This document shows positions 17,446 through 26,053 of a stretch of DNA of 64,000 nucleotides, in pieces. Source of the stretch: Flavobacterium johnsoniae UW101 (GTDB taxonomy: Bacteria; Bacteroidota; Bacteroidia; Flavobacteriales; Flavobacteriaceae); contig NC_009441.1 in the NCBI RefSeq assembly GCF_000016645.1, positions 2,170,001-2,234,000 of the forward strand, written 5' to 3'. The translations under genes were made by a program, and so were the position numbers. A model generated the notes under the pieces. That model was not told the DNA's origin. It made no database searches and saw nothing but the letters and a program-made list of their open reading frames with translations. Positions within the stretch are counted from its first letter, which is position 1. Each line of letters opens with the position of its first letter.

Positions 17446-18249
17446 ATGAAAAAAAATTTATGCCTTTTTAGTGCTTTAGCATTAGTTTTAACGTCTTGTT
17501 CAAGCGATGATAATCAGGATAGTAATGTTGTTTTACCAAGAACGATTAAATATTCTAATATACAATATCCTTCAGATAACTCTTCATATGTAAGTACTTA
17601 CGATGGTAATAAGGTTGTAAGTGTAAAAGATGAGGCTGGAAGAACTGATTATACTTATGAAGGCAGTCAAATTGTTAAAGAGATTAACTATGATACTGAA
17701 AGCGGTAAAGATATTATCAGCGATATTGTAGGTTATAAATATACAAACGGAAAATTAACTGAGTCTACGTTTGCAGAAGGATTTTCGGCAGAATTTCCTA
17801 ATGGAGAATATCAAAGCAGATATGTATACATACATAATGCAGATGGAACAATAAAAAAAGAGCATTACAGGATAAATACTAAAACAGGAGTTGAAACAAA
17901 AAACAGTACTGTTGAGGTATTGACTTTTGCAAACGGAAATTTAGTAAAAAGTGTTGAAACAGATTCAGAAACGGGCAGTGTATTTACAGCTGTATATGAA
18001 TATGACAATAAAAATAATCCATTTAAAAATATCTTAGGATTTAATTTATTAATAGGTCATAGTGAAGGCGAAGGATCAGTTAGTTCTGTAAATAATGTTA
18101 TAAAATATACTGCATCTTATAAAGATGGAGGCGCAGCAAATGTATACAAAAGAGAAATTGTATATGACGCAAATGATTACCCATCAAAAATTACCAACTA
18201 TAAAAATGATGGAACAACAATTAATGAAATAAACGAGTATACTTATTAA
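17446..18249 (+). CDS. Lipoprotein with YD-like repeats
   Basis: A 267-residue predicted lipoprotein. The ATG at 17446 is chosen because it directly opens a signal peptide with a lipobox (LTSC, Cys about 18); an upstream TTG at 17404 would bury it. The mature protein has repeating strand motifs (V-S-T-Y-D-G-N-K-V-V-S, Y-T-Y-E-G-S-Q-I-V, V-Y-E-Y-D-N-K-N-N-P) like the RHS/YD-type lipoproteins common in Flavobacteriia. Surface-exposed, unknown function. Confidence 0.8.
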   Translation: MKKNLCLFSALALVLTSCSSDDNQDSNVVLPRTIKYSNIQYPSDNSSYVSTYDGNKVVSVKDEAGRTDYTYEGSQIVKEINYDTESGKDIISDIVGYKYTNGKLTESTFAEGFSAEFPNGEYQSRYVYIHNADGTIKKEHYRINTKTGVETKNSTVEVLTFANGNLVKSVETDSETGSVFTAVYEYDNKNNPFKNILGFNLLIGHSEGEGSVSSVNNVIKYTASYKDGGAANVYKREIVYDANDYPSKITNYKNDGTTINEINEYTY

Positions 18250-18272
18250 TTAAAGACTATACACTTTATTAT

Positions 18273-18305
18273 AAAAACCAAATACTTTTCGTATTTGGTT
18301 TTTTT
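18273..18305 (+). terminator. Terminator of the YD-like lipoprotein gene
   Basis: The stem AAAAACCAAATAC/GTATTTGGTTTTT (13 bp, 5-base loop) runs into further T, 24 bases after the stop codon. Confidence 0.85.
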
Positions 18306-18347
18306 ATTGGCAAAAATTGGTGAAATTCGTGTTTAAATTTAGAAATC

Positions 18348-19307
18348 ATGCAGTTCAGAACCCAAATCCCAATTTCAAAAAGTAATAATCCGATTGATTA
18401 TAATTCGAAAATACTTTCTGTTGGTTCTTGTTTTGCAGAAAATATGGCTGGGAAATTTGATTATTTTAAATTTCAAAATGAAACCAATCCGTTTGGGATT
18501 ATTTTTAATCCTGTTTCAATTGAAAAGCTGTTTGAAAGAGTTTGTAACAAACAGTGGTTTACAGAAAAAGACGTTTTCTTTTACAACGAGCGCTGGCATA
18601 GCTTTGAGGTTCATTCTGATTTAAGTAATGCTGACAGGCAGGAATTACTGGAAACGCTCAACAAAGCTATTACAGAAACCAATAAACAATTAAAAGAAGC
18701 TTCAGATATCATCATTACATTTGGTACTTCCTGGGTTTACAGAAACCTTGTAAGTGAGCAAATAGCCGCCAATTGTCATAAAGTCCCGCAAAAACAATTC
18801 TCAAAAGAATTATTATCTGTTGATGTAATTCAGAGAAGCATTCAAAAAACAATAGATTTAATTCAGGTTTTAAATCCTGATATTAATTTCATTTTTACGA
18901 TTTCGCCAGTGCGCCACATAAAAGATGGATTTGTAGAAAACCAGTTAAGTAAATCTCATTTGTTTTCAGCGTTGCACCAAGTTTTAAAAATTCACAATTC
19001 ACAATTCATAACTCATAATTATTTCCCTTCTTACGAAATTGTGATGGACGAACTTCGCGATTATCGTTTTTATAATGAAGATATGCTTCACCCCAACCAA
19101 ATTGCGATTGATTACATTTGGAAACTGTTCAGCGAAAATTACATTTCGCAAGAAAGTGTTTTAATAATGCAGGAAGTAGACGAAATTCAAAAAAGCCTTC
19201 GCCACAGAAGCTTCAATCCAGAATCTGAACAGCACCAAAAATTCTTAGCTAAACTTCAGCAGAAAATAAACCTTTTAGGAGAAAAATCACCACACATTAA
19301 ATTCTAA
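18348..19307 (+). CDS. GSCFA domain protein
   Basis: A 319-residue protein with the family motif G-S-C-F-A at about residues 27-31 and the rest of the GSCFA domain, including F-G-T-S-W and the late D-M-L-H-P-N motif. The pattern (G-S near the N-terminus, D-x-x-H near the C-terminus) resembles SGNH-type hydrolases, so an esterase-like role is possible but unproven. In the region coding K-I-H-N-S-Q-F-I-T-H-N the DNA consists of heptamer-like repeats (18989-19022), which looks like an expansion or insertion inside the gene. Confidence 0.92.
   Translation: MQFRTQIPISKSNNPIDYNSKILSVGSCFAENMAGKFDYFKFQNETNPFGIIFNPVSIEKLFERVCNKQWFTEKDVFFYNERWHSFEVHSDLSNADRQELLETLNKAITETNKQLKEASDIIITFGTSWVYRNLVSEQIAANCHKVPQKQFSKELLSVDVIQRSIQKTIDLIQVLNPDINFIFTISPVRHIKDGFVENQLSKSHLFSALHQVLKIHNSQFITHNYFPSYEIVMDELRDYRFYNEDMLHPNQIAIDYIWKLFSENYISQESVLIMQEVDEIQKSLRHRSFNPESEQHQKFLAKLQQKINLLGEKSPHIKF
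18989..19022. repeat. Heptamer-period repeat inside the GSCFA gene
   Basis: Units ATTCACA, ATTCACA, ATTCATA, ACTCATA, ATT form a 7-base-period array of the type otherwise seen between genes here. It is read as coding sequence and the frame stays open. Confidence 0.65.
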
Positions 19308-19363
19308 ATCGGGGGATCAAATAGTATTCTAATCTCAAAAATAGGTAATATCTTACTTTTTGG

Positions 19364-19371
19364 TATCTTTG
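19364..19371 (+). promoter_or_regulatory. -7 element for the glycosyltransferase gene
   Basis: TATCTTTG matches TAnnTTTG exactly, 52 bases before the ATG at 19424. The -33 TTG is not evident. Confidence 0.5.
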
Positions 19372-19423
19372 CGTTTGTTAATCAAAGTAAATTTTTGTTT
19401 TAACTCTAAATTTAAGTTGACGA

Positions 19424-20656
19424 ATGAAAGCATTAGAATCCAAAAGAGGACTGCCCCGTATTATTTATATAGGAAATGATGAGCCAGATCTTAAATCTGT
19501 AAAATTAGCCAGTTATGAGTCTAATGATTTAGAGGTAATGTATTTAAAGGATGATAAGGATATTAATAAATCTATCATTTCATTTAATCCAGACTGTATT
19601 GTAACTACTGTTAGTTCTCCTGAGCATTGTCTCAATCTGATGAACCTGCCAATAGACATAAGAAGAAGATGGATAAATTTACCAGATTCAAAAAAAGATG
19701 AAATTGGTGAAATCGCATACAATTGTGCGATGAATTATATTCTGTCCTATCAGACTCATGATTTGATTTCTTTTTTTACACCGATTTATAATACAGGTGA
19801 AAAACTTTTAAGGACTTATGAATCAATAAAAAATCAAACCTATATTAATTGGGAATGGGTAATAGTAAATGACTCAAATGATGACGGAAAAACTCTAAAG
19901 ATTGCTGAAGATATAGCTGCAAAAGATCTGCGTGTTAAAGTGTATGATTTTAAAGAAAAATCAGGAGGAGTAATTGGTGAAGTTAAATATCGTGCTGCGT
20001 GTATGTGTAATGGAGATTACCTGGCAGAACTGGATCATGACGATTATCTTATACCAGATTGTGCTTTTAATATAGTAGAAGCATTTAGAAAGTATCCGGA
20101 AGCTGGGTTTGTTTATTCAGACTGCGCAGAAATTGATGAGAACTGGAATTCCTTAACTTATCCAGACGAGTTTGCTTTTGGTTACGGGAAATACGAAAAC
20201 CAGTTTGTGATGGGGAAATTGATGCAGGTCTATATTTCTATGAATATCAACCCCAAAACAATTCGTCATATAGTTGGAATACCCAATCATATTCGGGTAT
20301 GGAGAAAATCAGTATATCATCAAATTGGAGGACATAGAAGAAGATTATCTATTGCAGATGATTACGAATTAATGGTGCGGACTTTTCTTGCGACCAAATT
20401 AATAAGAATACCTAAAATAGGTTATTTGCAATTTATTTATTCTAACGAAAACGCTGCAAATACTCACGATACAGCCAGAGGAGATATTCAACGCAGGGTT
20501 AGAACCATTGCTGCCTTTTATAATCAAAAAATAAAAGAGCGATTTGAAGAACTTGGCGTAAAAGATTGGGCGTACGAAGAAAATCCAACAAATCCATTAT
20601 TAACCCAAAGCAAATTTGGGGCAGAAGAAGGAGCTGTAAACCTGATTTTAGATTAA
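19424..20656 (+). CDS. Glycosyltransferase family 2 protein with N-terminal extension
   Basis: A 410-residue protein. The GT2 domain starts at about 108 (LISFFTPIYNTGEKLLRTYESIKNQTY) and carries the nucleotide-sugar site V-N-D-S-N-D-D and the metal-binding ELDHDDY (about 203-209); W-R-K-S-V-Y and the later D-D-Y-E-L follow as usual. The first 105 residues (starting I-I-Y-I-G-N-D-E-P-D) form an alpha/beta region of unknown type. There is no membrane helix. It probably adds a sugar to a surface glycan, but stands alone without a polysaccharide cluster. Confidence 0.88.
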   Translation: MKALESKRGLPRIIYIGNDEPDLKSVKLASYESNDLEVMYLKDDKDINKSIISFNPDCIVTTVSSPEHCLNLMNLPIDIRRRWINLPDSKKDEIGEIAYNCAMNYILSYQTHDLISFFTPIYNTGEKLLRTYESIKNQTYINWEWVIVNDSNDDGKTLKIAEDIAAKDLRVKVYDFKEKSGGVIGEVKYRAACMCNGDYLAELDHDDYLIPDCAFNIVEAFRKYPEAGFVYSDCAEIDENWNSLTYPDEFAFGYGKYENQFVMGKLMQVYISMNINPKTIRHIVGIPNHIRVWRKSVYHQIGGHRRRLSIADDYELMVRTFLATKLIRIPKIGYLQFIYSNENAANTHDTARGDIQRRVRTIAAFYNQKIKERFEELGVKDWAYEENPTNPLLTQSKFGAEEGAVNLILD

Positions 20657-20744
20657 CATAGAATTTAGGGATATAACAAGTCTGGATTTTCAACTTTTAA
20701 TAGACCTTTAATGTAAAGAATTAACTTTTTATAATATAAGACAA

Positions 20745-20784
20745 AAAGGAACAGTGCTGATATTCTCAGCGCTGTTTCTTTTTT
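20745..20784 (+). terminator. Terminator of the glycosyltransferase gene
   Basis: The stem AACAGTGCTGA/TCAGCGCTGTT (one G-T pair, 5-base loop) is followed by CTTTTTT, about 90 bases after the stop. The rest of 20657-20953 shows nothing else certain. Confidence 0.8.
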
Positions 20785-20953
20785 ATTTGTATTTAGGACA
20801 TTTGTAAATGTGAGAAATTAACTATTTAACAGTGAAATTTTAGAATAATTGCCAATAATTATGTAAATTGTTAAAGGTTTAAAATTTACATTTTTGTAAG
20901 ATGTATAACCCTGCTTTTTTCAGAAGTAATTAAATCCTGTATTTTATTGACCT

Positions 20954-23900
20954 ATGAATAAGAAACCCATTCATTATTTAAAAAAAACACTTCGTGTACT
21001 GGTATGGTGCGTGGTTTCTGTAGTGGCACTTTTATTGCTTCTTATTATATTAATTCAGGTTCCATCGGTTCAAAATTTCGTTAAAAATAAAGCGGTTACT
21101 TATCTTCAGGATAAAATAAAAACCAAAGTTTCCTTAGACTATATTTCGATAAAATTTCCAAAAGATGTAGTTCTGGAAGGTTTCTGTTTTGAAGACCAAA
21201 AGAAAGATACTTTATTGGCTGGTAAACGTTTAGAGGTCGATGTTGACCTTTTTAAACTTGTAAGCAGTGAACTCGAAATCAATTCTGTTTCACTTAAAAA
21301 CGTAAAAGCAAATATTTCCAGAAACAAGAATGGTGTTTTCAATTTTGATTACATCATAAAAGCATTTGAATCTAAAGAGCCAAAAGTTGAAGATCCTAAT
21401 GCAAAACCATTCAAGATATCAGTTGTAAAAGTAAATCTGGATGACATTAAATTTAATTTTAAAGACGATTATGCTAAAAATGATATTCGGGTAAACCTGA
21501 CACATTTTGATACTAAGTTCAAGGAATTCGATTTGGATAACATGAAATTTAATATTCCGAATATCAATCTTGATGGATTAAAACTGGTTTTAGATCAGGA
21601 TGTTGTCGAAAAAATAGCCGAAGTTTCGGTTGAAACTGTTGATACTATTTCAAAACGTCCGGATTTCAATTTAAATCTTAGAAAAATCAGTCTTTCAAAA
21701 ATTGATATCCTTTACGATAACAAAGATTCAAAATTAGATTCGGGAATAAAACTTGGAAACCTGAATTTATCCGTTAATGAAATTGATTTAAACAAACAAT
21801 TTTTAGATTTCGATACTTTCGAATTAAAAAATCTTAGCGGTAACTTACGATTAGGCGCAAAAGACAAACAAATCAACGCACCAAACTTAGACACAACTGC
21901 AATTAAACAAGCAGGCTGGAAAGCCAGGCTTAACAAAATTAATATACAAAACGTAGCTTTTAAATTTGATGATATGCAGTCGAAACCCACAACGAAAGGA
22001 ATCGATTACAGCCATTTAGATTTGAGTAAATTTAATTTTGAAGCCGAGAAATTATATTACGGAAATGACACAATTTCGGGAAATATAAAAAAGCTGACCG
22101 TTAATGAAAAACGCGGTTTACAGATTCAGGCTCTAAAAACTGATTTCTTTTACGGACCTAAAAATGCGTCTTTGGATAACTTGTATCTAAAAACACCGCA
22201 GACATTAGTACAAGACAAAATAAAAGCCGAATATAAATCGCTTGCATCACTGCAAAAAGAGTTAGGAAATCTTGCTATTGACGCCAATTTGAAACAGTCT
22301 AAAATTGGTTTCAGAGACATTTTATTGTTTGTGCCCGATCTTCAAAAAACAAATCCGTTTAAAAGCAATCCTAATGCTGTTTTATATGTAGACAGCCGTG
22401 TAAGCGGAAAAGTTAAAGATTTGAATATTGCAAAATTCGAAATGAGCGGTATTGGTACTACAAAAGTTTCCCTTTCGGGGAAAATAACCGGACTGCCTGA
22501 TGCCGAAAAAGCGTATTATGATTTGAATATCAAAAAAATTTCGAGCACATCAAAAGATATCAATATGTTTGTGCCGGCTGGAACTATTCCTAAAAACATT
22601 CAATTGCCTTCACAATTAAGTCTACAGGGAAAATTTAAAGGTTCTGTTCAAAACTTTAAAACCAATTTAGCTTTAAACAGCAGTTTTGGAAACGCAAAAA
22701 TCGATGCACTATTCGACCAGAGAATCAAGAAAAAAGAGAAATACGATGCCGAAGTATATTTGCTGGATTTTGATTTGGGACGATTAATCAAAAATGATTC
22801 AATTGGAAAAATTACACTTAAAGCAAAAGTCAAAGGAAATGGTTTAGATCCTAAAACTGCCAATGCTGTAATAGACGGTTTGGTTAAAAAAGCAGCTTTT
22901 AACGGCTATACCTATAGAGATTTAGCGTTAAAAGGAAACATTGCAAACGGTTCATTTGCTGTAAAATCCGGAATGAAAGATCCAAACCTCAATTTTGATT
23001 TAACAGCCAGCGGCGATACAAAAGACAAGTACCCAACTGTAAAATTAAAACTGAATTTAGATATTGCCGATTTAGAAAAGCTGAATCTGCATGCGGGACC
23101 AATGAAACTTCGTGGAAATATAGATGCAGACATTGCTAACAGTAACCCCGATTTTTTAAACGGAAAAGTATTTTTGTCTAATGTTCAGATTTTACAAGAT
23201 GCTGAGCCAATTGTTCTGGATTCTGTTCGTGTAATTGCATTTTCAGATAATACCCGAAATAATATTAAAATCTCGTCTCAGTTTTTAAAAGCCGAAGTCG
23301 ACGGAAAATATAAATTAACCACGCTTGCCGATGCAGTTAAAAAATCACTATCGAAATATATTGATTTAAAAACGCCAAAAGCAAAAGCAGAATCTGATAA
23401 ACAAAGACTTGCCTTTACATTAACAGTAGACAACGATCCGATTCTTTTTAAATTGATTCCGAAACTAACAGGTTTAGAGCCAATTAAAATTACCGGAAAG
23501 TACAATAATGCAACAGATTCTTTAGAAGTAAGAGGAACTATACCAAGAATTACTTATGGAGACAACACAATCTCTGATGGGAAAATAAATATAGAAGCCA
23601 AAGAAAATGCTTTAGAATATTCTGTTTCTATTGCCACAATAGAAGGTGGTTCATTGAAAATACCGTTTACCACTTTAAAAGGCGATGTACAAAATAATAC
23701 TTTGACTTATGCTCTCGAAGTTCAGGATGCCAAACAAAAACAGCAATATTACATAGCAGGAGAATTTAAAACAGAAGATTCTAAAAACATTGTAAAACTT
23801 GATGCCGAGAACTTTGTTTTAAATTATGATAAATGGAATCTTGATCCGGAAAACGCCATTGAATTTGGAGAAAAAAGATTGTATGTAAACAAATTCAACC

Positions 23901-26053
23901 TGAACAATAACGGAAATGAATTAAAAGTCCAGTCGCAGGGAACGCAGGATAATGCGCCTTTGCAGGTTGATTTTGTAAACTTCAAAATAGAGACTATTAT
24001 GAATATGGTCAAAAAAGACGAAGTTTTAATGCAGGGTTTAATTAACGGAAATGCTCTGGTCGAAAATGTAATGACAAACCCGACTTTTACATCAGATTTA
24101 AAAATTGATGATTTTGCGTTTAAAGGAGAAAAAGTAGGCGATTTAGAAATTAAAGTAGACAACAAAACTGCTAATACTCTTGCCGCAAATGTAACTTTAA
24201 GCGACGAAGGAAATGATCTTAAACTAACAGGAGATTATAAGCTTGATGCCGGAAATTTTGATTTTGATATCGATATCAATAAACTAAATATAAAAAGCAT
24301 TCAAGGCTTTACAATGGGCAATGTTACCGAAGGAACGGGATATTTATCAGGAAATTTTAAAGTTACCGGAAACACTTCGCAGCCAAAAATTAATGGAGAA
24401 TTAAATTTTAACGATACTGGTTTTAGAGTAACACAGCTCAACTCGTATTTTAAAACTAAAAACGAAAAAATCACTTTTAGTAATGAGACAATTACATTTG
24501 ATAAATTCTCTCTTTTTGATGAAAACGACAATGAATTATATGTAAACGGAAATATAAAATCGCCTGATTTTAGAAAATACAATTTCGATTTAGTTGTCGA
24601 AGCCGATGATTTTAGAGCCATAAATTCGAAAGCAAAAGACAATGATTTGTTTTATGGCGATTTGTTTTTGGATACAAAACTGAATATCAAAGGAAATCTG
24701 GACAGTCCTGTTGTCGACGGAACGCTTAAAATCAATAAAGAAACCAAATTTACGGTTGTCCTGCCGCAGTCAGATCCTTCAATCGCTGATCGTGAAGGAA
24801 TTGTTGAGTTTGTGAATGAAGATAATATGTATTTGAAACAAACGGTCGACTTGCAGAATAAACTCGATCAGTCTGAATTAAAAGGAATGGACGTGAATGT
24901 TGCTATTTCGATTGATAAAGAAGCAGAATTGACCTTACTGATTGACAAGGCAAATGGTGATTATTTGAATTTAAAAGGTGAAGCAGAATTGGTGGGCGGA
25001 ATTGACCAATCAGGAAAAACGACTCTGACCGGAAAATATGAGTTTTCAGACGGTGCTTATGAAATGAATTTTAACGGAATCAAAAGAAAATTCGATATTC
25101 AAAAAGGAAGTTATATTACCTGGAACGGCGAACCAACAATGGCTAATTTAAATATTACAGCTATTTACAAGGTAAATGCTGCTCCAATTGATTTACTTGG
25201 AAATCAGTTGGCAGGAATGGAACAAGCAGTTCAGAATACCTACAAACAAAAGCTTCCGTTTCAGACTTTATTGAAAATGAATGGAGAATTGATGAAGCCT
25301 GAAATTTCATTTGGAATTGTATTACCGGAAGGGAATTATAATGTTTCGACCGATGTGGTTACAACAACACAGAATAAATTAAAACAGCTGGAACAAGACC
25401 CTGCAGAATTAAATAAACAAGTTTTTGCACTTTTATTATTAAACCGTTTTGTTGGTGAAAATCCGTTCGCGAGTCAAAGTGGCGGCATAAGTGCTGAAAC
25501 AATGGCGAGACAAAGTGTAAGCAAAATACTTTCTCAGCAATTAAATAACCTGGCAGGAGAATTAATTACAGGATTTGAAGTCAATTTTGATTTAGAATCA
25601 TCTGAAGATTACACTTCGGGAACCATGCAAAACAGAACCGATCTGAATGTGGAGGTTTCTAAAAAACTGTTGGACGATAGATTAAAAGTAACAGTTGGAA
25701 GCAGTTTTGGAGTAGAAGGAGCAGAGCGTGCCAATGAAGAAAGCACCAATATTGCGGGTGATGTTGCTTTAGATTATCAATTGACAAAAGACGGACGTTA
25801 TATGGTTCGTGCTTATAGAAAAAATCAATATCAGGTTGCAGTAGAAGGGCAGGTTGTAGAAACAGGTGTTGCTTTTATTATCACGATGAGTTACAATAAA
25901 TTCAGAGAACTTTTCCATCGCAGTGAAAAAGAAAAAGAATTGATTCGAGAAGAAAAGCTTCGAAAAGAAAAGGAAAAACAGAAAAAAAAGGAAGACAAAG
26001 AGAAGGAGAAATTGCAGGAAAATCAAATTGAAGGAAATGAACAAAAAACATAA
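20954..26053 (+). CDS. tamB: Translocation and assembly module protein TamB
   Basis: A 1699-residue envelope-spanning protein. One N-terminal membrane anchor (about 14-37) is followed by a very long region of repeating beta strands and the C-terminal TamB/DUF490 domain (about 1250-1640, including G-K-Y-E-F-S-D-G-A-Y and N-L-N-I-T-A-I-Y). The extreme C-terminus (about 1655-1699) is a highly charged Lys/Glu tail. TamB-type proteins bridge inner and outer membranes, and are now thought to move lipids or help assemble outer-membrane proteins. It overlaps the next gene, a BamA-family lipoprotein, by 17 bases, giving the Bacteroidota TamB-TamL pair. Confidence 0.93.
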   Translation: MNKKPIHYLKKTLRVLVWCVVSVVALLLLLIILIQVPSVQNFVKNKAVTYLQDKIKTKVSLDYISIKFPKDVVLEGFCFEDQKKDTLLAGKRLEVDVDLFKLVSSELEINSVSLKNVKANISRNKNGVFNFDYIIKAFESKEPKVEDPNAKPFKISVVKVNLDDIKFNFKDDYAKNDIRVNLTHFDTKFKEFDLDNMKFNIPNINLDGLKLVLDQDVVEKIAEVSVETVDTISKRPDFNLNLRKISLSKIDILYDNKDSKLDSGIKLGNLNLSVNEIDLNKQFLDFDTFELKNLSGNLRLGAKDKQINAPNLDTTAIKQAGWKARLNKINIQNVAFKFDDMQSKPTTKGIDYSHLDLSKFNFEAEKLYYGNDTISGNIKKLTVNEKRGLQIQALKTDFFYGPKNASLDNLYLKTPQTLVQDKIKAEYKSLASLQKELGNLAIDANLKQSKIGFRDILLFVPDLQKTNPFKSNPNAVLYVDSRVSGKVKDLNIAKFEMSGIGTTKVSLSGKITGLPDAEKAYYDLNIKKISSTSKDINMFVPAGTIPKNIQLPSQLSLQGKFKGSVQNFKTNLALNSSFGNAKIDALFDQRIKKKEKYDAEVYLLDFDLGRLIKNDSIGKITLKAKVKGNGLDPKTANAVIDGLVKKAAFNGYTYRDLALKGNIANGSFAVKSGMKDPNLNFDLTASGDTKDKYPTVKLKLNLDIADLEKLNLHAGPMKLRGNIDADIANSNPDFLNGKVFLSNVQILQDAEPIVLDSVRVIAFSDNTRNNIKISSQFLKAEVDGKYKLTTLADAVKKSLSKYIDLKTPKAKAESDKQRLAFTLTVDNDPILFKLIPKLTGLEPIKITGKYNNATDSLEVRGTIPRITYGDNTISDGKINIEAKENALEYSVSIATIEGGSLKIPFTTLKGDVQNNTLTYALEVQDAKQKQQYYIAGEFKTEDSKNIVKLDAENFVLNYDKWNLDPENAIEFGEKRLYVNKFNLNNNGNELKVQSQGTQDNAPLQVDFVNFKIETIMNMVKKDEVLMQGLINGNALVENVMTNPTFTSDLKIDDFAFKGEKVGDLEIKVDNKTANTLAANVTLSDEGNDLKLTGDYKLDAGNFDFDIDINKLNIKSIQGFTMGNVTEGTGYLSGNFKVTGNTSQPKINGELNFNDTGFRVTQLNSYFKTKNEKITFSNETITFDKFSLFDENDNELYVNGNIKSPDFRKYNFDLVVEADDFRAINSKAKDNDLFYGDLFLDTKLNIKGNLDSPVVDGTLKINKETKFTVVLPQSDPSIADREGIVEFVNEDNMYLKQTVDLQNKLDQSELKGMDVNVAISIDKEAELTLLIDKANGDYLNLKGEAELVGGIDQSGKTTLTGKYEFSDGAYEMNFNGIKRKFDIQKGSYITWNGEPTMANLNITAIYKVNAAPIDLLGNQLAGMEQAVQNTYKQKLPFQTLLKMNGELMKPEISFGIVLPEGNYNVSTDVVTTTQNKLKQLEQDPAELNKQVFALLLLNRFVGENPFASQSGGISAETMARQSVSKILSQQLNNLAGELITGFEVNFDLESSEDYTSGTMQNRTDLNVEVSKKLLDDRLKVTVGSSFGVEGAERANEESTNIAGDVALDYQLTKDGRYMVRAYRKNQYQVAVEGQVVETGVAFIITMSYNKFRELFHRSEKEKELIREEKLRKEKEKQKKKEDKEKEKLQENQIEGNEQKT

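Noticed and set aside
21139..25900. Many antisense ORFs inside tamB (for example 23824-24165 and 24301-24642)
   Set aside because: They arise because the long AT-rich gene has few stops in the opposite frame; none has a promoter or protein-like composition.
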